A DNA stretch of 64,000 bases, taken from NCBI GenBank assembly GCA_036379935.1, contig DASVFT010000166.1, positions 3,804 through 67,803 of the forward strand, read 5' to 3'. This document shows, piece after piece, positions 32,143-39,933 of this stretch (position 1 is its first letter; each line of letters begins with the position of its first letter). A model generated the notes under the pieces. The model was not told where the DNA came from. It made no database searches and saw only the letters and a program-made list of their open reading frames with translations. A program made the translations under genes and the position numbers. This stretch comes from JAOPZW01 sp036379935 (GTDB lineage: Bacteria; Actinomycetota; Thermoleophilia; Solirubrobacterales; Solirubrobacteraceae).

Positions 32143-32787
32143 ATGGATCTGACCAAGCGCCAGCAGGAGATCTTCGACTACATCAAGCGCTACTCGGCGA
32201 AGTATGGCTATCCGCCGACCGTGCGCGACATCGGGAAGGCCGTGGGGCTCGCGTCCTCGTCGACGGTCCACGCCCACCTGGCCAACCTCGAGAAGCTCGG
32301 GCTGCTGCGCCGCGATCCGTCCAAGCCGCGCGCGATCGAGCTGCTCGACCGCGTCCGCGAGGACGTCGGCAGCGCCGTCGGCAGCGCGGTGGAGAGCGCC
32401 CTCGGCGTACTGCGCCCCGGGCTGCCGCTCGTCGGTCAGGTCGCGGCGGGCTCGCCGATCCTGGCCGAGGAGAACATCGAGGAGTACGTCCAGGTCCCGC
32501 CGATCGCAGGCGGCGACGACGGCGAGTTCATCCTGCGCGTCCGCGGCGAGTCGATGAAGAACGCCGGCATCCTCGGCGGCGACTTCGTCGTCGTGCGCCC
32601 GCAGGAGACCGCCACCGACGGCGAGATCATCGTCGCCCTGGTGGGCGAGGAGGCAACCGTCAAGCGCTTCTACCGCGAGTCCGACCACGTCCGCCTGCAG
32701 CCGGAGAACGAGACCATGGAGCCCATCCGCTCCAAGGAGGTCCGCATCCTCGGCCGGGTGGTGGGCGTATTCAGGAGCGTCACATGA
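32143..32787 (+). CDS. lexA: SOS repressor LexA
   Basis: The protein has 214 residues. The N-terminal winged helix contains PPTVRDIGKAVGLASSSTVHAHL. The self-cleavage site is Ala102-Gly103 in QVAAGSP. The catalytic pair is Ser137 (RGESMKNAG) and Lys174 (ATVKRFY). A hinge of about 25 residues (DVGSAVGSAVESALG) joins the domains. It represses DNA-damage genes, and its box is found before itself, imuB and dnaE2 in this window. A four-base ATGA overlap links it to a small zinc-ribbon gene. Confidence 0.97.
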   Translation: MDLTKRQQEIFDYIKRYSAKYGYPPTVRDIGKAVGLASSSTVHAHLANLEKLGLLRRDPSKPRAIELLDRVREDVGSAVGSAVESALGVLRPGLPLVGQVAAGSPILAEENIEEYVQVPPIAGGDDGEFILRVRGESMKNAGILGGDFVVVRPQETATDGEIIVALVGEEATVKRFYRESDHVRLQPENETMEPIRSKEVRILGRVVGVFRSVT

Positions 32788-33077
32788 CCGCCGCACTCTC
32801 TCCGGGGCGTTTCGCCGCCCCTGACGCCACCCGCCTTGGCCGGTCCGTGCTCTCGCACTGTCCCGGCCCGGCGGTCGGCGTCAGGGACGACGATCCGCGC
32901 CGGAGACAGCACGGTGGAGTGCTCTTGGACGACGTGATCTTGGGGGCCTGGGCGGATCTGGCGGCCCATCACACCGTCAGCTGCCCGGTGTGCGCGGGAT
33001 CGATGGCGCCGCGCTACGGCTCCGGCGCGCGGCCGGTCGGCGGTCGCTGCCGGCGCTGCGGCTCGACGCTGGGCTGA
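32784..33077 (+). CDS. Zinc-ribbon protein overlapping lexA
   Basis: A 97-residue frame starts in the ATGA overlap with lexA. The C-terminal third carries a zinc ribbon (SCPVCAGSM ... GRCRRCGSTLG). The N-terminal half is Arg/Pro-rich and shows no domain. In front of the ribbon is VLLDDVILGAWADLAAHHTV, a helical stretch. It would be induced together with LexA. I do not know a family for it; the translational coupling and paired cysteines argue that it is real. Confidence 0.6.
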   Translation: MTAALSPGRFAAPDATRLGRSVLSHCPGPAVGVRDDDPRRRQHGGVLLDDVILGAWADLAAHHTVSCPVCAGSMAPRYGSGARPVGGRCRRCGSTLG

Positions 33078-33089
33078 GCCGGGCCATTC

Positions 33090-33374
33090 CTACGACCTGG
33101 GGGCGGAAGCTGAGCGAGCGTCCTGAATGGTTACGACAACGACTCGGTCTTCTGACTCAAGGAACACGTAGACAAGCAACAGCCACCGCCACGGCCCGAG
33201 CACGAAGCGTAAGCCTTCCCACCTTCCGCCGAGCGCGGGTCCCATGAGCGGGAACCGCTGCAAGCCGCGCAGGGACCTCGCCACACGCGCGCGCGAATTG
33301 GCGGGCAGGGTGTGCGTGCGAATGAGCTCATCGAGATCCTCGATCGCGGCCGCGGCGAGCTCGACCGACGGCAC
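33090..33374 (-). CDS. RelE/ParE-type toxin
   Basis: The 94-residue product starts VELAAAAIEDLDELIRTH and runs through RVARSLRGLQRFPLMGPAL to RFVLGPWRWLLLVYVFLESEDRVVVVTIQDAR. This is the ParE/RelE fold order of two helices followed by a beta sheet. The GTG start lies two bases after the antitoxin stop. ParE proteins poison gyrase and RelE proteins cut mRNA; which applies is not clear. Confidence 0.8.
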   Translation of the reverse strand: MPSVELAAAAIEDLDELIRTHTLPANSRARVARSLRGLQRFPLMGPALGGRWEGLRFVLGPWRWLLLVYVFLESEDRVVVVTIQDARSASAPRS

Positions 33375-33376
33375 GG

Positions 33377-33622
33377 CTACAGCTCGTCGAGCGACACCGT
33401 CTCGCCGCGGGTGGCCTGCTGAAGGCCGAGTTGTGCACGTTCGTAGGCACCCGGGATGCTGTCGAGGAGCTCAACGATGTTGCGTGCGTCGGGGTCCGCA
33501 TCGTCGAGCGCGCTCGAGAGAAGCGAGCGGGCGATGGTGCCGGGCTGGACATGCATCCGATCGGCCAGCCGCGAGAGCTTCTCCGCCCGATCGTCATCCA
33601 GCGTGATGTTCAGCCGCTCCAT
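33377..33622 (-). CDS. CopG-type ribbon-helix-helix antitoxin
   Basis: An 81-residue protein begins MERLNITLDDDRAEKLSRLADRMH, followed by VQPGTIARSLLSSAL: one strand and two helices of a ribbon-helix-helix DNA-binding domain. The remainder is acidic and binds the toxin in such systems. Start ATG 33622 lies directly downstream of the repeated ACACG elements that probably form its operator. Confidence 0.82.
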   Translation of the reverse strand: MERLNITLDDDRAEKLSRLADRMHVQPGTIARSLLSSALDDADPDARNIVELLDSIPGAYERAQLGLQQATRGETVSLDEL

Positions 33623-33633
33623 CTGAGGCCAGT

Positions 33634-33660
33634 CTACACGGAACGACACGGCTCGTGTAG
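33634..33660. promoter_or_regulatory. Inverted repeat upstream of the CopG/ParE operon
   Basis: CTACACG (33634-33640) and CGTGTAG (33654-33660) are perfect inverted repeats. Inside is a further ACACG-gct-CGTGT pair sharing the right arm. The set begins 12 bases upstream of the antitoxin ATG, the expected place for a ribbon-helix-helix operator. Confidence 0.6.
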
Positions 33661-33748
33661 GGCCCATGCCGACAGGGTCGGTACTGCGACGACTTACGGC
33701 GGCCACGTTCCGCGGCACCAGCCCCGGGCTTGTGCTCCCATACTGACC

Positions 33749-35188
33749 GTGGCGGGAGTCTCGACAGCCCAACGCCGGCGCCTCTCCGAGGCGGAGACGG
33801 CGCGGGTGCTCGACGAGCTGCGCGACCTTCTTGGCGCTGACCGCGTCCTGACCGGGCGCGACGTGCGCGAGCAGCACGGGGTCGACGAGTCGTTTCACCC
33901 AGCTGCCGCCCCCGACGCCGTCGTCTATCCGACGAGCACCGACGAGGCCGCGGCGATCGTCGCCGTCTGCGCGCGCCACCGGGCGCCACTCGTGCCGTTC
34001 GGCGCCGGCACGTCGCTCGAAGGGCATGTCGCCGCGCTGCGCGGTGGCGTCAGCGTCGACATGCGCGAGATGAACCGGATCCTGCGCCTGTCGGTCGAGG
34101 ACCTCGACGTCACCGTGCAGGCCGGCGTGACGCGCACCCAGCTCGACGCCGCACTGCGCCCCGAGGGAGTCTTCTTCCCGGTCGATCCCGGCGCCGACGC
34201 GACGCTCGGCGGCATGGTCTCGACCGGCGCCTCCGGCACCACGACCGTGCGCTACGGCGCCATGCGCGAGAACGTCCTCTCGCTCGTGGTGGTGACCGCG
34301 GACGGCGACGTGGTCCGCACGCGCTCCCGGGCGCGCAAGTCGTCGGCCGGCTACGACCTCACGCGCCTGTTCATCGGCGCGGAGGGGACGCTCGGACTCG
34401 TCTGCGAGGTCACGCTCCGTGTGCATCCGACGCCCGAGGCGATGTCCGCGGCCGTGTGCGGCTTTCCCAGGCTGCGCGACGCGGTCGATTGCGTGGTCGC
34501 GGTCTCCCAGCACGGGATCCCCGTGGCGCGCATCGAGCTCCTCGACGAGATGCTCATCGAGGCCATCAACCGCCACGACGACCTCGACCACCCGATCGCC
34601 CCGACGCTCTTCCTGGAGTTCCACGGAACGCCCGACGAGGTGCGGGCGCAGGCGGCCGAGACCGAACAGCTCGCCTCCGAGCACGGGGGCGAGGGCTTCC
34701 GCTGGGCCACCGACGAGAGCGAGCGCCGGCGGATGTGGGAGGCGCGCCACCGCGGCTACGCGGCGACCCAGGCGCTGCGCCCCGGATCGGCGGCGTTGGC
34801 GACCGACGCCTGCGTGCCGGTCTCCGGGCTCGTTGACACCATCCTCCAGACGCGCGCGGACCTCGACGAGCACGGCCTGACCGGCGCGATCCTCGGCCAC
34901 GTGGGCGACGGCAACTTCCACGTGACCCTGCTGGTCGACGCCGACGACCCCGCCGACGTCGAGCGCGCGATGGCCTTCCACGATCGGCTCGTGCGCCGCG
35001 CCCTCGATCACGGCGGCACCTGCACCGGCGAGCACGGCGTCGGCTACGGCAAGGGCGCCTACCTGGAGCTCGAGCACGGCGAGGCCGCGGTGCGCATGAT
35101 GCGCGCCATCAAGCACGCGCTCGACCCGCACGACATCTTCAATCCGGGCAAGGTAGCCGCTGCGGCGCCGCTTCCGGGCGACGAGTAG
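33749..35188 (+). CDS. FAD-linked D-lactate/glycolate-type dehydrogenase
   Basis: The protein has 479 residues. An FAD-binding PCMH domain contains PLVPFGAGTSLEGH, PGADATLGGMVSTGASGT and KSSAGYDLTRLFIGAEGTLG. A C-terminal FAD-oxidase domain carries LGHVGDGNFHVTLL and GTCTGEHGVGYGK, whose histidines bind the catalytic metal in D-2-hydroxyacid dehydrogenases. It is closest in motif to mitochondrial-type D-lactate dehydrogenase and GlcD. The start is GTG 33749. It may feed electrons to the respiratory chain. It is divergent from the toxin-antitoxin operon. Confidence 0.93.
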   Translation: MAGVSTAQRRRLSEAETARVLDELRDLLGADRVLTGRDVREQHGVDESFHPAAAPDAVVYPTSTDEAAAIVAVCARHRAPLVPFGAGTSLEGHVAALRGGVSVDMREMNRILRLSVEDLDVTVQAGVTRTQLDAALRPEGVFFPVDPGADATLGGMVSTGASGTTTVRYGAMRENVLSLVVVTADGDVVRTRSRARKSSAGYDLTRLFIGAEGTLGLVCEVTLRVHPTPEAMSAAVCGFPRLRDAVDCVVAVSQHGIPVARIELLDEMLIEAINRHDDLDHPIAPTLFLEFHGTPDEVRAQAAETEQLASEHGGEGFRWATDESERRRMWEARHRGYAATQALRPGSAALATDACVPVSGLVDTILQTRADLDEHGLTGAILGHVGDGNFHVTLLVDADDPADVERAMAFHDRLVRRALDHGGTCTGEHGVGYGKGAYLELEHGEAAVRMMRAIKHALDPHDIFNPGKVAAAAPLPGDE

Positions 35189-35244
35189 CCGGCCCACCCC
35201 CGGGGGCAGGGGATCGTGGCACGGCGCGGGGGTACGCCAGGCGT

Positions 35245-35601
35245 GTGTCGGCGCGAGACCGGATAGCCCACAGGGCCGAGCGCCTCGAGCTTCTGCTCGG
35301 CGGGCGGGCGCCCAGAGTGGTTCGTTGGCTGCCGGTCATCGGCGTCGCGCTGGGGATCGCGGTTGGCGCCGTCGTGTGGCTCGTCGTCGGTGCGGACGTC
35401 CTCTTCCTCCGCGAGGCGGTGCTGGCGCTCGGCGGCGTCCTCGGTCTGGTCGCGGGCCTGATGGAGCGAACGCGCGTCGGCCGCATGCTCTTGGCCGACC
35501 CGAACGTCGAGGTCCCTCCCGACCTACCCGCCGAGTTTCACCACGTGGTGCGGGGCTTCGACCATCGCGAGGACGCGATGGCACGGCGCGACCGCTTCTA
35601 G
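35245..35601 (+). CDS. Small membrane protein with two helices
   Basis: The 118-residue frame starts at GTG 35245. A basic N-terminus (MSARDRIAHRAERLELLLGGRAPR) precedes two close transmembrane helices (about 28-50 and 54-72). A polar tail of 46 residues ends in DHREDAMARRDRF. No family is recognised. It lies between the D-lactate dehydrogenase and RNase P RNA and keeps a sensible membrane-protein composition. Confidence 0.6.
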   Translation: MSARDRIAHRAERLELLLGGRAPRVVRWLPVIGVALGIAVGAVVWLVVGADVLFLREAVLALGGVLGLVAGLMERTRVGRMLLADPNVEVPPDLPAEFHHVVRGFDHREDAMARRDRF

Positions 35602-35630
35602 CCGGCGGTCCGGTCGCGCGCTACCCTGGA

Positions 35631-35965
35631 TCGTGCAGGCTAGGCAGCCGCGGCGGGACAGACAGCCCGTCGAGGAAAGTCCGGACACCGCAGGGCAGGG
35701 TGGTCGGTGACACCGACCCGGGGAAACCCGCGGGAAAGTGCCACAGAAACACACCGCCGATGGCGGAGCCTCTCGAGAGCTCCGCACAGGCAAGGTTGAA
35801 ATGGTGCGGTAAGAGCGCACCAGCGTCGCGGCGACGCGGCGGCTGGGCAAACCCCACCCGGTGCAAGGCCAAGCAGGACCGCTTGCAGGTGACCCGCCAA
35901 GGTCCAGGTCGGCCGCAGAGAGAGATGGCTGCCCACGACAGAATCCGGCTTATCGGCCTGATACG
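35631..35965 (+). ncRNA. rnpB: RNase P RNA (class A)
   Basis: The conserved elements appear in order. GAGGAAAGTCCGGAC is the 5' strand of P4 with CR-I. CAGGGCAGGGTGG, GGGAAAGTGCCACAGAAA, GGTAAGAGCGCACC and GGCTGGGCAAACCCCAC follow. GACAGAATCCGGCTTAT is the 3' strand of P4 with CR-V. The P1 helix is CAGGC (35636-35640) with GCCTG (35956-35960). This is the catalytic RNA that trims tRNA 5' ends. A clear intrinsic terminator follows. The ends are approximate to a few bases. Confidence 0.97.
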
Positions 35966-35970
35966 GAAAA

Positions 35971-35992
35971 GCCCCGCTCCGGCGGGGTTTTT
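35971..35992 (+). terminator. Intrinsic terminator of rnpB
   Basis: The stem CCCCGC (35972-35977) with GCGGGG (35982-35987), a four-base loop and five Ts form a textbook terminator directly after RNase P RNA. Confidence 0.92.
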
Positions 35993-36050
35993 CTATGCCT
36001 TGGCAAGCGGATGATTCGTGACGCACCCATGACGTGCGAGCGACAGCCGT

Positions 36051-36734
36051 TCAGACCGCCGCGTGCGCGAGCGCCGAGGGGCTGTGGCGGCTGACGATCG
36101 CGGGGGCCTCGTGGACGAGATCGTCGTCCTCGAGGGCTTCGACCATGAACATGGCGAAGTCCACGCGGCGCGTGATGTTGCTTTCGAGCACGGGGTCGCC
36201 CACGTGGCGGCTCCACACAGGCAGACCCTGGCTGTCGCCCTCCTCGAGGTCGCTGCCGCGCACGACGGTCCAGCGGGTGTCACTGGCGAAGATGCGCCGG
36301 CACGCCTCCACCTGATCGTCGAGGTCGGCGAAGCGGGCGAGGCGTGCCAGAGGCCCGCCGACCTTGACGAGCGCCTTGATGCGCCACGAATAGACGTCCT
36401 GGCCATCGCGGGTGATGTGCCACCCGCACGAGAAGACGAGGCGGGCTCCCGGCCCGGCGTAGTCGAGGACCGCCTGGGCCGTTCCCGTGGAGTACCCATG
36501 CACTCCCCGCGGGACGAGCACGACGAGCACGCCGCCGCAGCCCGCCACCGCCCGGCGGATGACCTCGCGGTCGTCGGTCGCGCCGGGAACGATGCTGATC
36601 CGTCCGTCGAAGTCGGCGAGCTTGCCCACGCTCTGCTCGCGGCACACGGCGACCACCTCGTGTCCGCGGTCCAGCGCGTGCTGGACCATGTACCTCCCGA
36701 GCTTCCCGGACGCACCGACGATGCAGATCCTCAT
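36051..36734 (-). CDS. NAD(P)-binding NmrA-like / atypical short-chain dehydrogenase
   Basis: The 227-residue protein opens MRICIVGASGKLGRYMVQHALDRGHEV, an atypical SDR/NmrA nucleotide-binding motif GxxGxxG. RWTVVRGSDLEEGD and FAMFMVEALEDDDLVHEAPAIV near the end fit the NAD(P)H-binding (NmrA/YwnB) family. No YxxxK catalytic pair is evident at the usual place. Its ATG overlaps the stop of the upstream gene (ATGA). Function unknown. Confidence 0.85.
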   Translation of the reverse strand: MRICIVGASGKLGRYMVQHALDRGHEVVAVCREQSVGKLADFDGRISIVPGATDDREVIRRAVAGCGGVLVVLVPRGVHGYSTGTAQAVLDYAGPGARLVFSCGWHITRDGQDVYSWRIKALVKVGGPLARLARFADLDDQVEACRRIFASDTRWTVVRGSDLEEGDSQGLPVWSRHVGDPVLESNITRRVDFAMFMVEALEDDDLVHEAPAIVSRHSPSALAHAAV

Positions 36735-37426
36735 GCGACCTCTTCCCATCCTCGATTCGTCCCCGCGGGCTCGACGACGCTGGAGGATCTGCCCCCCACC
36801 GGTTTCGCCGCCGATCCTGGCACGGGGCCGACGCGCGCTCCGGCATCGTGGCTGCGGCGAGCGGCTTCGAGACCCGCGTGCCAGCCCGGGGCGCGACCGT
36901 GCGCCGGCGGCAAGACGAGGTCTGTGGAGAGACCCGCGGTCGCAATGAGCCACGCGATCACCGAGTTGGAGTTCCACATGTCGCCTGCGTGCAGCTCGTC
37001 GCGTCCCCACACGGGCGTCGGCACGACGGTGATCACGTCGAGCAGCCGGCGCGCAACGTGCGGATCGCTGCTCAGCCGCCGTGGGGTGCCCACAGCCTCG
37101 CGGAGATCGGGAATCGACCCGCCACGCCAGCAGCGGACCTCGTAGCGAAACAGGCGCCACCAGCCAATGGAGCGGCTGCCGACGGGGCCCGTGGCGACGA
37201 CGCCTCGACTCGCCTCGTCGTCGTCCGGGGACGGCGCGACCTCGACGGTATAGCGCTCGCCGGCGAGCTCAATGACGAGCGCCGCGTGATAGAGGTCGCA
37301 TCGTGGCCGACGCTGGCGCGCGGCTTCGATGGCCTCGAACACGCGGCCGTTGAAGCGGACGGAGTGACCGCCCGCGCCGAGCGGGATCCAATACAGATCC
37401 ACGGCTGCTGTGCGCGACGTCTGCAT
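36731..37426 (-). CDS. Conserved hypothetical protein
   Basis: About 231 residues from ATG 37426; an upstream ATG at 37483 would add 19. Distinct blocks are VDLYWIPLGAGGHSVRFNGRVFEAI, CDLYHAALVIEL, GPVGSRSIGWWRLFRYEVRCWRGG and VVPTPVWGRDELHAGDMWNSNS. I believe related actinobacterial proteins share these blocks, but I know no function. The conserved His in YHAAL and the Asn-Ser-Asn hint at an enzyme. It is coupled to the NmrA-like gene. Confidence 0.75.
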   Translation of the reverse strand: MQTSRTAAVDLYWIPLGAGGHSVRFNGRVFEAIEAARQRRPRCDLYHAALVIELAGERYTVEVAPSPDDDEASRGVVATGPVGSRSIGWWRLFRYEVRCWRGGSIPDLREAVGTPRRLSSDPHVARRLLDVITVVPTPVWGRDELHAGDMWNSNSVIAWLIATAGLSTDLVLPPAHGRAPGWHAGLEAARRSHDAGARVGPVPGSAAKPVGGRSSSVVEPAGTNRGWEEVA

Positions 37427-37507
37427 GGTCGTGGCCGGAGGCTCGCCGCCAGAGCGTCGCCCGCCATCCGCAGTTGCACGCACGGCGAGTGCGGATTGCC
37501 CGCAGCC

Positions 37508-38164
37508 TCAGCCCGCGCGCGCCACGCCGCGCTGTGACGGCCCCACGTGCTCGCGCAGCCAGCGCACCAGCGGGGTCGCCGACTCGAGCTCCTCGCGCAC
37601 GCGCTTGCCGGCTCCAGGGCGGTGCAGCCACGGGCCGAGCGGGTGGCGACGGTGGACGGTGAGGCTGCGGCGCCGCAGCAGGTCCGCGCGTGGGTGGTCC
37701 GCCGGATAGCCGCGCGGGACGCGCGCCAGCGCGGGCGCGCCGAGCTCGAAGCCTGCGGCCTGCGCGCGTCCCAGCGCCCGTGCCAGCGGGGCCGCGGTGC
37801 GCCCGGCGTCGATCGCGCGTCGCAGGCGGTCGACCTGGTCGGCCGCGGGGGCGTGGATCCCGGCGGCGACGAGGAAGCCGTCGAGCGAGAGCTCGACGTA
37901 GTAGCCGCCCGCGCCCTCGTGCCCGATGGCGAGACCGAGCTGCTCCTTGATTGGCGGACGCGCGTGGAAGCGGGTGTCGTTCCACGGGCGGAACAGGTGC
38001 GGGCGCCCGAGGTCGGCGAGGTCGGCGGCCAGCGCGCGGGCCGGCGCCACCAGGTGCTCGTCGTAGCGCGCGCGGTTCGCCTTGAACCAGTCGCGGTCGT
38101 TGTTGGCCTCGAGGTCTGAGAGGAACTCGAGCGCCTCGGGCGGGAAGCCACGGAAGGCCGGCAT
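37508..38164 (-). CDS. DUF2461 (TIGR02453) family protein
   Basis: The protein has 218 residues. The start FRGFPPEALEFLSDLEANNDRDWFKANRARYDE, then RPWNDTRFH, PPIKEQLGLAIG and GGYYVELSLDGFLVAAGIH, are the hallmark segments of DUF2461. Family members are widespread and uncharacterised; the fold is alpha/beta. It starts 29 bases from the divergent LLM oxidoreductase gene and precedes the unknown 36.7-37.4 kb gene on the same strand. Confidence 0.9.
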   Translation of the reverse strand: MPAFRGFPPEALEFLSDLEANNDRDWFKANRARYDEHLVAPARALAADLADLGRPHLFRPWNDTRFHARPPIKEQLGLAIGHEGAGGYYVELSLDGFLVAAGIHAPAADQVDRLRRAIDAGRTAAPLARALGRAQAAGFELGAPALARVPRGYPADHPRADLLRRRSLTVHRRHPLGPWLHRPGAGKRVREELESATPLVRWLREHVGPSQRGVARAG

Positions 38165-38193
38165 GGGCTGGATGATGACTAGGCTCCTGGACC

Positions 38194-39933
38194 ATGCGCT
38201 TCGGGCTCTTCTACGAGCACCAGATCCCCCGTCCGTGGGGCGACGACGGCGAGCACCGCCTCATCCAGCACGCGCTCGAGCAGGTCGAGATCGCCGATCG
38301 CATGGGCTTCGACTACGTCTGGGAGGTCGAGCACCACTTCCTCGAGGAGTACTCGCACTCCAGTGCCTCGGGCGTGTTCCTGGGCGCCGCCTCGCAGCGG
38401 ACGAAGCGCATCCGCCTGGGTCTCGGGATCCTGCCGCTCCCGACCGGGTACCAGCATCCCGCGCGCGTGGCCGAGACCGCGGCCATGCTCGACCTAGTGT
38501 CGGGTGGGCGCGTCGAGCTCGGCACCGGCGAGACGTCCAGCGGCGCCGAGCTCGAGGGCTTCGGCGTCGACCGCGAGACCAAGCGCGCGCAATGGGAGGA
38601 GATGCTCCCGGTCGTCGCGCGGATGATGGTCGAGGAGCCGTTCGCCGGCGTCGACGGTCGCTTCCTGCGGATGCCGCCGCGCAACGTCGTGCCCAAGCCG
38701 CTGCAGAAGCCGCACCCGCCGCTGTGGGTGGCGTGCTCGCGGCGCGAGACGATCCGCCTGGCCGCCGAGAAGGGCATCGGCGCCCTGAGCTTCTCCTTCG
38801 TCGAGCCCGAGGAGGCCAAGGCGTGGGTCGACGAGTACCGCGCGATCGTCGCCAGCGAGCGCTGCGTCCCCGGCGGCTTCGCCGTCAACCCCCAGGTCGC
38901 CGTGGTGCTGCCGATGATGTGCGCTCCCGACGAGGCGCAGGCCATCGAGCGCGGCATCGACGGCGCGCACTTCTTCGGCTACTCGCTGGCGCACTACTAC
39001 GTCTTCGGCGACCACCGTCCGGGGCGCACGAACATCTACGAGGAGTTCCTCGCCCGCCGCGACGAGGTCGGCTTCGCGCGCTCCATCATCACCGACGGCG
39101 GCGCGCCGCTGGGGGTGCGCGTGCTGCAGCAGGGGCTGGGCTCGCTACGCGGCGCGATCGGCTCGCCCGCACAAGTGCGCGACCTGTGCCGCCGCTACGA
39201 GGAGGCGGGCGTCGACCAGGTCGTCTTCGTCATGCAGGCGGGCCGCAACCGCCACGCGCACATCTGCGAGTCGATCGAGCTCTTCGCCGCCGAGGTGATG
39301 CCCGAGTTCGCCGAGCGCGCCGACGCGGCCGACGCGGCGCGCGCCGAGCGCTTCGGCGCGGCCATCGAAGCCGCCCTCGCGCGCCGCGAGCCGCCGCGCG
39401 CGAGCGACCCCGACTACGCGATCGTGCCGACCGCGTCCGGGCCGCCGGCCGAGTCCGGGCTCGCGCGGGCGACCGCCAACGGCCGCCCGCGCCTCGCCGC
39501 CGTCCAGGGACTGCTGACCGACCAGGGCGAGCGCGCCTTCCGGGCCTTCGTGCGACGCTCCGACGACCTGCGCCTGGAGCGCACGGTCGGCACCCAGCGC
39601 GGGCTGAGGGTCGTCTTCGGCGCGATGGCGCAGGCCTTCGAGCCCGACAAGGCCGGCGGCTTCGTCGGCGAGCTGCAGTACGAGCTCACGCGCGCGGACG
39701 GGGAGGTCATCAGCTGGACGCTCTCGCTCGACGCCCGGCGCGCCCGCGCGCGACCCGGGGCCGCCGGCGCCCCCGCGCTGACGCTCAAGGTCGGGCTGGC
39801 CGACTTCGTGCGCCTCGCCGGCCGCGACCTCGATCCCGGCAAGGCGCTGCTGACCGGGCGGATCGACATGGAGGGCGACCTCGCGCTGGCGGCGCGGCTG
39901 GGCGAGATGTTCGGCCAGCCGAGCGCGCTGTAG
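38194..39933 (+). CDS. LLM-class flavin-dependent monooxygenase fused to an SCP2-like domain
   Basis: The protein has 579 residues. Residues 1-390 are a bacterial luciferase-like barrel: MRFGLFYEHQIPRPW, VWEVEHHFLEEYSHSSASGVFLGAAS, IRLGLGILPLPTGYQHP and a KPLQKPHPPLWVACSRRE segment. Such proteins bind FMN or F420. Residues about 455-575 resemble a sterol-carrier-protein-2 domain (LRVVFGAMAQAFEPDKAGGF, LTLKVGLADFVRLAGRDLDPGKALLTGRIDMEGDL), which binds lipids. Fusion suggests a hydrophobic substrate delivered to the oxygenase. The stop overlaps the next GTG (TAGTG). Confidence 0.88.
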   Translation: MRFGLFYEHQIPRPWGDDGEHRLIQHALEQVEIADRMGFDYVWEVEHHFLEEYSHSSASGVFLGAASQRTKRIRLGLGILPLPTGYQHPARVAETAAMLDLVSGGRVELGTGETSSGAELEGFGVDRETKRAQWEEMLPVVARMMVEEPFAGVDGRFLRMPPRNVVPKPLQKPHPPLWVACSRRETIRLAAEKGIGALSFSFVEPEEAKAWVDEYRAIVASERCVPGGFAVNPQVAVVLPMMCAPDEAQAIERGIDGAHFFGYSLAHYYVFGDHRPGRTNIYEEFLARRDEVGFARSIITDGGAPLGVRVLQQGLGSLRGAIGSPAQVRDLCRRYEEAGVDQVVFVMQAGRNRHAHICESIELFAAEVMPEFAERADAADAARAERFGAAIEAALARREPPRASDPDYAIVPTASGPPAESGLARATANGRPRLAAVQGLLTDQGERAFRAFVRRSDDLRLERTVGTQRGLRVVFGAMAQAFEPDKAGGFVGELQYELTRADGEVISWTLSLDARRARARPGAAGAPALTLKVGLADFVRLAGRDLDPGKALLTGRIDMEGDLALAARLGEMFGQPSAL

